Positions 11,955 through 23,511 of a stretch of DNA of 64,000 nt are shown one piece after another; position 1 is the first letter of the stretch; every line of letters starts with the position of its first letter. The stretch is from Polytrichum commune (lineage: Eukaryota; Streptophyta; Polytrichopsida; Polytrichales; Polytrichaceae): contig OX485803.1 of the NCBI GenBank assembly GCA_950295325.1, positions 31,558,001-31,622,000 on the forward strand, in the 5' to 3' direction. A program made the position numbers and the translations under genes. Under the pieces are notes generated by a model that was not told where the DNA came from, made no database searches, and worked only from the letters and a program-made list of their open reading frames with translations.

Positions 11955-12380
11955 GATTAAAGGAACCAAAAGAAGAAAGAAAAAAAGGGAAAAAAAGGAA
12001 GAAAATTCCAATGTTGCCACCAACATGAATTATGGTGTTGCTTCATTTTCAAGTTGGTCTAAATCTACATGTAATCCCAAAATGAGCATTATGAGAATTA
12101 GATGGCCACAACAACTACTGCCTTTTAAAGGTGAACACCTTGAACAAGTGTGGACAAGTTAGCCAACACCTATCTTCCCAAAGGGCAAGTCCCTAGGTGC
12201 CCACATGGTCGGTTGAAAAATATCCAGCTCACCGGATAACCCTCACTATGATTGGGTGGATCATAGGTGCTAGTAGGGTGCACCAAAAATCAACTGCTAG
12301 GAAGGTCACTCATCCGAGTATTATTCTAGTTTTAGGTAGCTTAACCTTGGAGTTCTCATGGGATATGGGTTAAGGCATTG
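11955..12380 (+). repeat. Dispersed repeat family R2, copy 1
   Basis: Collinear with 45655-46065 over about 400 bases. Shared words include CCAATGTTG, CCCAAAATGAGCATTA, AACACCTTGAACA, GGCAAGTCC, CCCACATGGT, TAGGGTGCAC and a final GGAGTTC(T/C)CATGGGAT(A/G)TGG. No ORF and no clear terminal repeats were found, so the class is unknown. Confidence 0.65.
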
Positions 12381-12633
12381 GGTTTGAGCAACTATTTTTG
12401 GAAAATTACATAATGAAAGTTGTACTTAAAATTTTTAACTCAAAAAATAGGGTTTAATTGGGGGGGGGCAATAAATATCGATTTTATCTATTTCTTTTTG
12501 AACAATCGTTGAAAGCACGTACAATGCAACATACTCTATTTTATATGGCATGCCTACTTGAATACATATTGTCACTTACTACAATTGATGTTGACCTCGT
12601 CAAACTTGCACAATCAACACAAAATATATCTAT

Positions 12634-13757
12634 CAGGGCCTGGCCACACTAGGGGGTGTTGGTCCAGGACCGGTTGTCGCCAAGGCCTACCCGGAAGCTC
12701 CCAACCGGGTAGGGGGGTTAGCCGGTCCTTTATGTTGGGGCCATGAGAGAGGCCGCATCGGCTAGGTTTGTGCTGGAGACCCCCCGACATTCATCCAATT
12801 TTTTTTATTGCCTCACACGCTCCGATGGCTCTCCGACCGACCAACATTCTTGGCTCCTTCTCTCTTGGCTCACGACCTACGACCTTTCTTCCCGTGCATT
12901 CGATGCTGCCGCAACTAACTTAGCAGCTCCATTTCCTCTTTCTCTCCTCCATCCTTCTCTTCAGCACTCCGAGTCTCCATGCATGATCTCCACCTCTCCA
13001 CCTTCAATTAAAGACACTTTGCGCTTTTTTTTACAGCCCTACGACTCCCGTTCTCGCTCAGAATCCATCTTCTTCTTGTCAACGTCTTTACTTCTTGTTT
13101 AAAGTGAGAACTCCACAAATCTGCAAATCCAACATTCGGAATCCAATGTCAGAAGTGACAATGTATTCCTCCAAGGCACAGGATTCTCCTGTGCATTTAA
13201 CTTGAAGCAAAAACGCCACATAATCAATCAATCGTGTTTCTGCCACTATGAATCACGAGTTTAAATCGACTCATGCTTGTGCTTAACTTATATTCTTCTG
13301 CAAGTGCTTCGAACCAAAGCATTACACAAAGATCACCCGGAATCGCAACTTATTAGTCCTGCAAATGCAACCGCGAACCCGGGAGAGGTTGAACGAACGG
13401 AGAGACACAATTGAATGGAAGCTTTCTGGCACACTAGGATCCAATTCGGAGTTTTTAAGCCCAATCGTGTATGTGGTCCAACAATGGAGAGTATTTGTTG
13501 ACACTCAATTTGAGGATGCCATCACAACATCTCACCTCCGTTCTCATCCAAGCTCACCCCCTAACGTTGCTTGGGAGCAGCGATTTAGAACCCTCCTTTC
13601 TTTGTGCTTGGCTTTGTTATCCGGGAGAAATATGCCCCCGGCAGCCTCTGACACACCTAGAGGTTGTCCAGTATGGACCCACTGGATGTAGGTTCCGGAT
13701 TTGTCTTAGGTCCGGTTACTGCACCGGTTCCGGGCTGGCACCCCCGGGTGCGGCCCT
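12634..13757. mobile_element. Possible GC-rich DNA transposon with CAGGGCC ends
   Basis: The left end begins CAGGGCCTGGCCACAC then AGGGGGTG and GGACCGGTT. The right end, reversed, begins CAGGGCCGCACCC then GGGGGTG and GGAACCGGT, an imperfect inverted repeat of about 40 bases. Ends starting CAGGG occur in hAT elements, but the 8 bases flanking the two ends do not match, so insertion is not proven. The interior holds a 119-codon plus-strand frame (12743-13102) without recognisable domains. A piece around 13760-13830 resembles 51715-51780, so repeat similarity runs past the right end. Confidence 0.35.
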
Positions 13758-14222
13758 GCCCTTGTGCGTGTATGGACGGTGGTTTTTTTGTCTACGATCG
13801 GGAGATGGTTCCGGTCATTGAAAAAATATGCCCCTTCCATGCATGCATGCAATGAACGGGAAGAACCAACCTGTTACATATGAAGCAATTGAGAAATAAC
13901 CTTTTGAAGTAGTTCAAGACTTTAGGAAAATTACCAATCCTTTTAGAGGACTCTATGGAATATACCTCAAATTATTAAAGGAAAAGCGGAAGATCACAAC
14001 ATCTGACCGGTTGGCCTTGGAAAGACCACTAGGGTCTCAATTGATTATGCATGGCCAAAAATCACCCTGGACATTGGGTGTGGGACATGTGGATGACTTA
14101 AATGAAGGATTGTTTCTATATTGATTCAAACTTAGCTTGATAAACTGAGATTTGATTGGAATTAGTATTGGAAATTGCAGTGTTTTGAAACTCAAAGTCG
14201 AGTTACACTCAAAACTTACCGT

Positions 14223-14445
14223 TACATTGTTTATGATATTTAGCGTCACTTTGTATTTGGGATTACACAACGTTATAACTTCTCATGATAGGTTTTGTTT
14301 GTGTATCTACAAAGATACAATAGGTTGTATGGACATCATATAACATAAACGGTTTGTTCTTGGTAGAAACTTACCTTCTTAGTAAAAAAAACATAGTATT
14401 GTGTAACTTTGAATAGTAAATGACACTAATACCATGAACAATGTA
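14223..14445. mobile_element. Fold-back MITE with TACA...TGTA ends
   Basis: The left arm reads TACATTGTTTATGATATTTA then GCGTCAC. The right arm reversed reads TACATTGTTCATGGTATTAG then TGTCA. Arms of about 45 bases flank a short AT-rich core. Related arms occur at 52026-52226 and a single arm near 22119. No ORF, and no sure target duplication. Confidence 0.65.
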
Positions 14446-14727
14446 GCCTGATAGTATTTAGCCACATCACAAAGTTTTGGGGGCAAAGGGTTTCACAACA
14501 CATAAAGTAGAAGCACCCAATTCCAACACCAACTTTGACAAGAACACTAAATGTATTATTCTAAGGACTACAAACGCAACTCATTGGTTACTGAAGACAA
14601 AATGTTAATGATCACCACTGTCCATGTTGAGGGGGCCGATGTCACTTGGAAGGGTCAAGTGAGGTTCTCGAGGTTTGTGGATCAACCCAACACAATCAAC
14701 ATTGAGAATAGCAACATTGGAGTGCTT

Positions 14728-14830
14728 TTAGAATTGTCTTCACAAGAGCTTTATTCTCAAGAAGAGATTTAGAGTATCATTGACAATCATTAATGTAAAT
14801 TAAAAAAGTCCATTTTATTTATTGAAAAAT
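14728..14830 (+). repeat. Dispersed repeat shared with 52369-52470
   Basis: Both places carry GTGCTTTTAGAATTGTCTTC followed by a GAGCTTTATTCTCAAGAAGA block and TTAGAGTATCATTGA. Both lie a few hundred bases downstream of a TACA fold-back element, so the pair of segments appears to have been copied together. Confidence 0.65.
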
Positions 14831-15345
14831 TCAATATATTTTTGTTGAATGATATAGTCACTGAGCCGATGTCCGGCAAGGCCATCACTAGTAGCTACTA
14901 CATGAGAAGAAGGGTAATGGTGTGACCTCAATGACTCATCGATAATTTTTTTGGTTCGGTTTTAGGTTGAAAATCTCACACGGGAAAAAGACAAATCACA
15001 TGGCAAAGGAGTAGCACTAGAAACTTTTGGACATTGGTGTCCGAATATCTTAAGAATTGGGAGGAAAATTAGGAATTGGAAGAGGGAAGTGTTTTTGTTG
15101 GATACTATACTTTGTGATGCCAAGAAGGTTGCCACCCTAGTGGAAGACTACCTCCTTTGTCTTCTAGTCATGTGGTTTGGACAAAGATGCCTCGAAAACA
15201 AGAACCATCTCCATTGTCGTGGGGCATGCGGTGTTATTCGGTTACTTTTCTTAATTGGACACCTATTACTTTTCTTAACGGTTGCTTGATGCGTGTGGTT
15301 CAGGGAAGATCGAAGAAGAAACACCATAAACTAGACACACGTTTA

Positions 15346-15931
15346 AGGGTATCATTACCTGGGATGGATTACACCATGAACCATGAAGTTGGACCATAGA
15401 AGATGGTCTTTTTCCATGGTCTGGCTTCATGGTCCAACTTCCAAAGTTTGATTTAAAAAAAATCAATTTACAAAGCTTTTGGGCCCCTCACTAGGTGTAA
15501 ACCAGACGCGGACCAAGAGGAATGATCATGCACCAAAAAAGGAATGTGCTAATGTTTTTAATATATGTCCAAAAAGGACAGTTTTGAAAAAAATTCAAGT
15601 TCGACAATTCTTTTTGTCTTCTCTTGTCCTCATCTTCTCTTCCCAAAAAAAAGACATATAAAATTCATTATAACAATATATTTTCTACCATGTGCCCTGG
15701 CCTTTTTCTACCCGAGCACCTCTTTTACCTCTCCCACTGCAAAACCCGTTGGATCATGTCAGTGGATCATGTAGGCCTGAAACCATGTCTTCTGGGGACC
15801 TCGAACTCCATGGTCACTATGACACTTTTTCCTTGACGTAAACCGAAGTGGTCCCGGGACAAGTTCAACAACCAATCACAAATTTTACAGGGCCTTGGGA
15901 CGACTTCATGGTCCATGGTGTAAACAACCCC
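15346..15931. mobile_element. Harbinger-like MITE (TTA target duplication)
   Basis: The ends are inverted. The left has AGGGTATCATTACC and then ATTACACCATGAACCATGAA. The right, reversed, has GGGGTTGTTTACACCATGGA then CCATGAAG. TTA lies at 15343-15345 and 15932-15934. A second internal palindrome around 15375-15440 repeats ACCATGAAGTTGGACCAT. GG(G)-starting TIRs with 3-bp TTA/TAA duplications are the mark of PIF/Harbinger elements and their MITEs. No transposase frame. Confidence 0.6.
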
Positions 15932-16149
15932 TTATTCGCATGTGATTTCCAAAGCCATGCGCTCACAATTCATAGGGGCCCCAAATTTGAAATACACAAC
16001 ACTCACCACCCATTTCTCCCTTGCAGTGGCCACTTTTGCTTTTGGGCGGAGCTTGCACATGTGGCACAACCCTCCTACACACGTCTTGGAGATACTCCTT
16101 TGCCTTGAGTCCCTCAATGACTTTTCCTCCAAGACACTAGTCCTCACAA

Positions 16150-17717
16150 GTTCTAAGTTAGTTCCCCCTCAAGGAACCCCCCTTGGAAGTTCGTTCCTCC
16201 ACCGGAAACTTCCTGCCCTCCGTCCCCTTTCCGTCTGCCCGGAGCCCCCTTTTCCCCGCAACGATCCAACGGAGGACCTCCTGCCCGACGTCCGTCACTT
16301 CCGGCGGACGATATCCTAACTGCCCCCAGACCAGGTGAACGAACGATTCCCAAGGGGGACAGACGAACGACAGGCTCCGTCGAGGTCTAACCGTTCGTCG
16401 TTGGGGCGAAACCCTAGACGCCACCCTGGACCTTCGGCCCTGCTCTCGCTGCTGCTGCCACTTTGCAAGGAAACTTTCTTCCCTTTCGCCCACACATCGC
16501 GGGAACCCATTGCGATCGCGCTACGGCCTTCGCAGCAATGCTTTCAACAGTTTGGGAGGTGGGATTTGGCGAACGTTGCCGTTTGGTAACCTGTTCGTTC
16601 GGTGGGTGACAGGCCAAACACTGAACCTATCGAGGTTGCGTCTCGGCGCGACTGAAGTCACTGTGGCCAGGGGGGGATCCCATTTTGCAGGAAGCTGGGA
16701 AGTTCGTAAGGCTGCAAAAGCAGGCAGGGATACTGGGAGATTCATCGTTTTTTAAATAAGAGGAAAAAAAAAAGAATCCGTTCGGTGGCGTGAGATTATG
16801 GGGTATGGATTGATTCATGTGCGAAGCCGGAGGTTATGGTGGTGAAGAAAGGGTGGTTTGCAAGAGGCAAACGTCTTTTGAAGTCCAGGGGTCAGAGGTG
16901 GCCGTGGGGAAGTGGTGGAGATTTTATGTGTGAGAAACCCTAAAAGGCATGTGCCGATCGCTGCAATTTAAAAAAAATATTTTGTAGGTTTCTGTTCTTG
17001 GTGATTTTGTTAGGTGGATGCACACTTCGGTGTTTGCAAGAGGAGGGGTGTGTGCGGGCGAAGTGGTTGAGGACGGAGTTTTTGAGGGTAGCGCCGATCG
17101 TGGCGTGGACCCTGATGACGACCTTTCTTTGTTGATGTTGGGGGTTAACCGTCCGATTGCTCCGGCATCATCATGATCAATCCCCTTGTTTATTTTTGAA
17201 AGTTGAAAATCTCTCACGGGGCTCAGGCGAGTGACGAATCTTATTTTTTTTTGGTTGGCGCCTCTCTCAGGATGCTCTCATCATCAACTCTTTTGTCAAC
17301 TCGCTGCCGGGGTTGGTTTCTTTTGTTGTTGATCGGCACTTAGTTGTGATGATGCAATCGGCTGCGCAAGCATCGTCCTGGATGGCTCCAGTCAATCAAT
17401 TTTAGGTTGAGAGCTGCTATGGGTTGATCACGGGTGTTGCATGTAGAGGCCACCTGCCCACTCCCGAGGTGGGTTTGTTTTCGTAAACTGCGACCTCCCT
17501 CCCACCGATTCTTGCGAGATCTTTGTGCTCCTTGTCGTGAGTAGGAAGCAAAAGTTGACCAACATAAATTGTGCAACACTGGGACTCGGAGTTCGTTGAT
17601 TCCTCGCACTCTTTAAATTTGTGTGGTGTATCCCTTTCGAAACATTTTTCAAGATTGCGGTTTTCATTTATTTATTTGCTTAAGGTTTAGTTTCGACTGT
17701 TATCTTCCCCAAAAGAG
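16150..17717 (+). promoter_or_regulatory. GC-rich promoter and 5' region of the membrane coiled-coil gene
   Basis: From about 16150 to 17600 the DNA is markedly richer in GC and CG dinucleotides than either flank. It has overlapping open frames on all strands, as expected for a GC-rich non-coding island. It leads directly to the ATG at 17718 and probably holds the promoter and a long 5' UTR, perhaps with a leader intron. I cannot place the transcription start. Confidence 0.45.
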
Positions 17718-20700
17718 ATGTCATTCATGTCAGTGCCAGCGCTGGACAGCCTGCTAGAGCCGGAGAGGGGGTCATCTAAAGTGCAGCCTACAACAAGTTC
17801 GGGGATGGACAGGGAGCGAGTGTTAGTGCAGAACCGCAGCATGCCATTCTACCCATCCTACCCGTACAGTTCGCAGCCGACACCATCGCCAACACGGCCA
17901 CGAACCCCATCCCCCTCTTCATTCTCCCCATCTCCTTATGTGTTGAACTTTAAACGGCGGGTGTCTGGTAGCAGCACCAGTAATGGGAAATCTGTGGCAC
18001 CGAATTCTGACATAAGCCCAGCAGCAACGTCACAGCAGACCACAATTAGTGGAGCTCATGATGGTTCTTCGTCGTCTTCGTCTTCTTCCTCATCCGCTCA
18101 GCCGAAGAATGATGCCGCGATTAATTCAGTTAGCAGAGAAAACTCTGCCTCCACCATGCTCAGACAGAAGAACAAAACTGTCAATGGTAAGATCACGGTC
18201 AGTGACGAGGGGTTGTTGCCAGTGAGAGGAATTCGGGACCGGTTGCGTGTGGCAGGGAAGATTCTGGATGGGCAAGATGGGTTCCAGGCGAGAAGCAACG
18301 GGAGGAAGTTCACCGTGAAGGTGGATGCCAATGGCGATGGGATTTGGAATGATGAGTCCGGGAAATGGGTGCGAAGCAATTCAAGCAGCAGCAGCAGGCC
18401 CCTTTCTCACCAAGATAGTGGCACCCCCTCCCATTTGCCTTTAAACGGAGAGGAGTTTTTCGATGCCCCAGAAGCGCCATTAGATGGTAAGAGTTGCAAC
18501 AATTATTCTGTTTCTATTCATACCCTTCTGCATGATATAAGCATATGGGTACTTGTCTTTGTTTGACGAATGGGGGAAGTTTCTCACAACATACATACAT
18601 CATATAAGTCTAAAGAATCTGATTCTTTGGTCTCCTGTGAAGTTCTTCACTGCAATCCATGTTCAGATGTACAGGTTCATAAACAGGGAAGTGAGAGGAG
18701 GCAGGCCATGAATTCTGCCTTGAATGTTTCATCTGTCTTTTCGAGGAAAAGATTGTTGATTGGTTGTCTCATTTCCACTAGGTCTGATGGGTTATAAGTT
18801 CTGAAGGATTGGGTACCTGTCTTTGCTAGACAAATGGGGGGAGTGTCTCATAACATACATACATCTTATGATTAAAGACCACAGCACCTATGAGTTCACC
18901 AGTGTCTAATTCTTTTGTCTCCTGGGAAGCCCTTCGTTGTAATCTATATGTTCATAATGAGGGAAGTGAGATGAGGTAGGTCATGAGCTGTGCATTGCAT
19001 GTTTCATCTGTTTTGTAGAAAAAGGCTTTCAATCGGTCAGCTTATTTCCCGTAGATTTCAGCTTATTTTCTCTAGTTTTCAGCTTATTTCCAGTAGTTTT
19101 GGTAGTTACGAGCTTTGAAGGAATGGGCACTTGTCCTTGTTTGACAAATGGGGGAAGATTCTCATAACACATTGTATGATCAAGGACCACATCACCTACG
19201 AGTTCAGTAGTATCTGATTCGTCTCCTGGGAAGTCTCTTGTTGCTATCCATGCCTAGATGATCTATAAGTTCATAACGAGGGAAGTGAGACAAGGCAGGC
19301 CATGCTCTGCGCATTGTGTTGTTTCATCTGTACTGTAGATTTTTTAAAGGCTATCAATCGGTCAGTTCATTCTCAATAGTTGTATGCTGTGAGGGGCTCA
19401 AATGTCACCAGTTGCGACCATTAATACATGGCAAGATAAATGGGATATACCACCCATTAGGAGTAGCTGGACTATCCATAGTAGTAAAATGCCACAGTTT
19501 GCCATGATAAAATTACTTCACTATGCTGTCTGCTTTGTGCTTACTTGAAGTAGTATTGTTATTTGGTCGATATCAGAATATACAAGTGATGAGGAGGGTT
19601 TTCAATCCGGGCAGAGGAGTGCAAGGTCAAGCATGAGCATAAGGGACGATTCAGATGCCAACCTTGAGTGGAAGTTGGACCAGGAAATCAAGCGGCGGAT
19701 TGCTGCTGAAGATGCAATGGCGGTGTTGCAGCAGCAGTGCAATGAAATGGTGTCTCGTTTACCGTATGTGGATGAGGAGGGCAATGTCTTGGTTGATGAT
19801 CTGCAAACTGACTGGGATGATGCTCATGAAGCCCAAAGAATAGTGGTTGCACGGGAGGTGGCTGCATCAGTTGCCAGAGGGGCTGTTAAAGCTGAGCTAG
19901 AGGAGGAATTAGAGACTGTTGTTGCAGAGAAAAACCGAGAAGTTGCGAGGCTGCGAGACAAACTGCAGTATTTTGAGCTTGTCAACCATGAGATGTCACA
20001 GCGAAATCAAGAGGCCATCGGTTTGTTTCTTTGCCTACTTCCTGCTGTTGTTATTCTCCATACATCATCACACTTGTGTTTTGGTCAGGAGTTGGTTGTT
20101 TTGCATATAACACCTTCTATGTTCGGTAACTTTTCAGCATCCTTGGAAGGTAATGTGGAGTACAAAGAACATCACACTCATTTGGTATGCCAAGAGGCGC
20201 TAAATTGACTTTGGCCCTCAATGAACTGAAATAGGATGCTCTTCATTCAAATTTAAGCACTCCACTATACATCCGCATTAGGGTGAGTTTCCATGTAGGT
20301 CACTCGCCGCCACATTCTAGTTGGAATAAGGACAAACCTGCCCAAACATAGATGGAATCTGGTGGGGTAGGGTTTGTATGTGCCAGCTGCTCATAGCTAT
20401 ACTCCTCTTCTCAAATCTGGGCCCACCTACTCACCTCCTCCTCCTTGAAAAATCTGGTCTTCAATCCTTCGGTGACCGGCATTTTGTAGGTTAAAAAGTG
20501 CTTCGGTGGGCACATGGAAGTAGAGCATCATGTGTCCATGGCCCTCCACATTCTAGTAGGCCACCAGAATGTGGTTGGTTAGTGGCTATCTACAAGAGAA
20601 CATCTTCAGAACTCTATTATCTAGAGTCTAGTGGGCAAGCGGCCTACACGGAAACTCACCCTTAGTGTGGTCCACTGTATTCATCATCAAGCCATGTAAA

Positions 20701-21464
20701 TGATCTTGCAATCACTGGGTGGCAAACAGAGTTGGGAAGGGACACTTGCTATGACATAATAAGTCATGAAGGGCACTCTAATGAACATGGTACATCAATT
20801 TTAATGCCACTTTAAATCAGACATTCTGTGTACCTCTGAGCATCCACAACAAGTGTAAAGAAACTAATGATTTTTTAATGCAAAACAACCAACGAGAATT
20901 CAAATCCTGATGAAATGTCCTGTTGAGTTAAAGGATAGTTATAACGAGTGATGGAAGAATTTGTTAGGTGTGATTAGTGGCAGTCATCTTACCTATGATT
21001 GGTGGGATACAGTATGCTTTGTGGAGACTAAAATCATGTAGTGCTTTGATTTGCGAGAGTACTCTTGGGTGATATCACTTGAAGCCCCCTTCTCTTGATT
21101 GCCCTTTGTGTTAGGATTGTGGTTTGTAGACGCCTTGCTGTCTAGGAGCTGACTAAGAACTCCTGATCTTGAGGCCCTTATTACTGTTGGCATGACCAGC
21201 CCTCATTGGATCACAAGCTGATCCTCACCTTTTAAAAAAAAAAATTGTGCAGAAATTGCCAGGAGGAGTAGGCACAGAAGGCAAAATCGCAATCGCTGGC
21301 TCTTGGGCTGTGCAGGGGCTGCAGTTGTCGTGGGTGTATCAGCAGCATTGGTGTACCAGTATGTTCCTTGGGGAAGTATACGAGTTCGTGCAAGGAATGC
21401 TATCAGTGGTGATGCTCGCTACGATTGGAATGAAATCCATGAATCCCCTTCACATGACACGTGA
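17718..21464 (+). CDS. Plant coiled-coil protein with a C-terminal membrane segment
   Basis: Three exons, 17718-18486, 19577-20020 and 21253-21464, joined in matching phase (1 and 1) by GT-AG introns, give 474 residues. Residues 1-130 are Ser/Pro-rich with TPSPTRPRTPSPSS and a ten-serine run. About 165-220 is a compact segment (GLLPVRGIRDRLRVAGKILD, then FTVKVDANGDGIWNDESGKW) with an EF-hand-like DANGDG loop. About 225-275 is acidic and Ser-rich (EEFFDAPEAPLDEYTSDEEG). Residues about 280-400 are charged helix, probably coiled coil (ANLEWKLDQEIKRRIAAEDA and ETVVAEKNREVARLRDKLQY). The last exon has a basic patch (RRSRHRRQNRNR), one hydrophobic segment at about 420-442 (WLLGCAGAAVVVGVSAALVY) and a 32-residue tail ending SPSHDT. 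The layout suggests an anchored protein with a long cytosolic N-terminal part. I cannot name the family or function. Intron one holds a 300-bp tandem repeat and intron two a MITE. Confidence 0.85.
18547..19365 (+). repeat. Three-copy degenerate tandem repeat within intron 1
   Basis: Units start at about 18547, 18811 and 19125 with GGG(T/C)ACTTGTC then TTTG(A)CAAATGGGGG. They share CTCATAACA, GTCTCCTG(G)GAAG, TTCATAA, GGGAAGTGAGA and GTTTCATCTGT. Unit length varies from about 240 to 314 bases. The whole array lies inside the 18487-19576 intron. Confidence 0.8.
20281..20661. mobile_element. Harbinger/Tourist-like MITE, family H1 copy 1, in intron 2
   Basis: Inverted ends GGGTGAGTTTCCATGTAGG and (reversed right end) GGGTGAGTTTCCGTGTAGGC extend about 34 bases. 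TTA flanks both sides at 20278-20280 and 20662-20664. A closely related 394-bp copy lies at 47417-47810. Length, TIRs and TTA duplication fit a PIF/Harbinger MITE. It lies in the second intron of the membrane coiled-coil gene. Confidence 0.85.
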
Positions 21465-23250
21465 TTTGTGTTGTTCTTCCGGGGCTATTATTGGTGGCCT
21501 AAACTGTTTCTCTGTATGGTTCAAGCCGTTGATTGTAGGTTCTCATCTTTGTAATCTCTGTAGGATGGCACATGGGTGCCACAGTTATTCCTAGATGTGA
21601 GCAACATGCACATTTGTGTGATATGCTGCATTGCTAACAACATTCAGCACATACCCTACTGAACTTTCAAGCAATTACTCCTTATTAGGGTGCCAATTTT
21701 GACACTCCATATCGATTCAATGTCAGGTTCCTATACTGGTAGATTGTAGTACAATATTGTCATTTCTGCTTCCTGTTCTGGAAGCCTGTGATGTACATCT
21801 GATCAACTGATAACATCAGTAAAACTTTGAAACCAATTTCAATGTGTCTGAAGGATTTGTCAGAGGGTGTGGGCAAATCTTGTTGCAATCTGTAGCTTGT
21901 GTTTTTCAACTGTCTTGTGTAGTTGTTTATGAAATGATGTAGCCACTGTTCTTTGTGGTGTCAATCCAGAAACCTGGATTTTCCTCTGTTTACTCCTTCA
22001 CAGATGTTACAAATGTGAGCAAACAATGCATTAACAGGGGGTGTGGCACAAAGTCTAAATCAACCTTGCATTTTACTTCACCATTTGCTTTGCAAGCTTA
22101 TAATTTCAATTCTGCAACACCGTTTATGGTACATAGTGTCACTTACACTATTGTGAGGTGTATGCTAGGTGACACTAATGATCGACAACTTTACCATTAG
22201 TGTCGCCTCATGACATTTGGCATTCAAGTGTACTTACTTATATCTTTGCACGAGTATGTTTCATAATGTTATGAGGTGTATGCCTAAGTTACAGAATGCT
22301 CTACAAGTTGACTAAAGTGCACACAAATGTCACTGGGCATGAGTATGTTCAAGTATCTTCCCCTTGCTGAATAAAATGTAAAACTATTAGGTAACTAAAA
22401 ATCATCTTGAATTTCTTTGATAACTTGTTGATGCTTGAAGTTGGCATCAAGGAAAACTTTGACCTTGTTATGGATGACCTTGGTTTGGTCAATTTGTTGC
22501 GGAGATGGTTCCTTCATCTTACCCATGTCATGAGAGGAACCTTCTTGGGTTTGCAATCCAACCTTGATTATGTGACACACCTTTATGCAACCAAAGTACG
22601 ATGCTTGACATTTCAGATAACTATAGACTCTCTTTTTTAGCATTATGAAGGTAAATTATTCAAAGTTAGCGATAATGATGATGTGGCATAGATAGTAACG
22701 ATCAAAGGTCTATTTTCCAAATTTCATACACTTGTGAATTCTTGTATCAATTTATGAACATTTAATACATTCTAGATTAAATTTGAGACACTACGTATAA
22801 GTTCCAAGCCATGTCTTACTCACGCCATCTATTACCATACAAACAATCGAACCAAAATAAGTTTGTTTGCATTCCCATCCATCCTTCCAAAGCTCCTCAC
22901 ATGGACTTCCTCTTTTTTTTTTCTTTTTTTCTTTTTCTCTCCCATTCCATATAACTTTTGCGAAATGTGTGAAATGTGAAATGCGGTATCATGCCCGAGT
23001 GGTGCCTCATTTCATTCTTTAGCATCCTTGAGATGTTGCCTATCACTACACCGACCAACATGTGGAGTGGGTGTGCATGATGTACTAAGTTACATGGAGT
23101 TGTTGGACATGCGAATGAGTATAATGGTGACATATAATTGTTTGCTCAAGTAGAATTTCATAAAAGACTAAGCTACGGTATGTATTGTGAGTGCAAAGTT
23201 AAAGTGGGTGGGCAATGCTATGGTGGTATAGCCTGAGCTTTGCTTCCATG
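21465..23250. other. 3' flank and intergenic
   Basis: The first few hundred bases probably include the 3' UTR of the preceding gene. At about 22119-22215 there is a single fold-back arm (CACCGTTTATGGTACATAGT then GTCAC) with an internal inverted GTGACACTAATG / TTAGTGTCGCC pair, related to the elements at 14223 and 52026. No gene seen. Confidence 0.45.
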
Positions 23251-23511
23251 AATAAATAAATAACCAACATCGGGCAATCCAACGTGAATTTGAGCCTGTT
23301 GGTCTTACCTTGCTCAAGAATCTTCTTGGTGCAGGGTGGGGTTTACTGTCTACCTTGTGATGGGTGGGCTCTTGGCTTCCTACCTACCTAACTAGTTTTT
23401 TTCCGTCAAGTAGAGAGAAGCTTTCACAGCGGGAATCGAACTGCCAACTACTCCATTCGAAAATGGGTACCTCTCCACTATCACCTGGTAGTTTAGGGTC
23501 ATCTTGGACCA
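23251..23511 (-). mobile_element. tRNA-derived SINE, copy 1
   Basis: Reversed, it begins near GACCCTAAACTACCAGGTG and then has AGTGGAGAG and the Pol III B-box-like AGTTCGATTCCCGC. The copy at 45394-45650 has canonical GGTTCGATTCC. A shared body (GACAGTAAACCCCACCCTGC then ACCAA) follows, and a 3' end of TTGGTTATTTATTTATT. A split tRNA-like head plus a simple AT tail is the structure of plant SINEs. No ORF. Confidence 0.65.
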
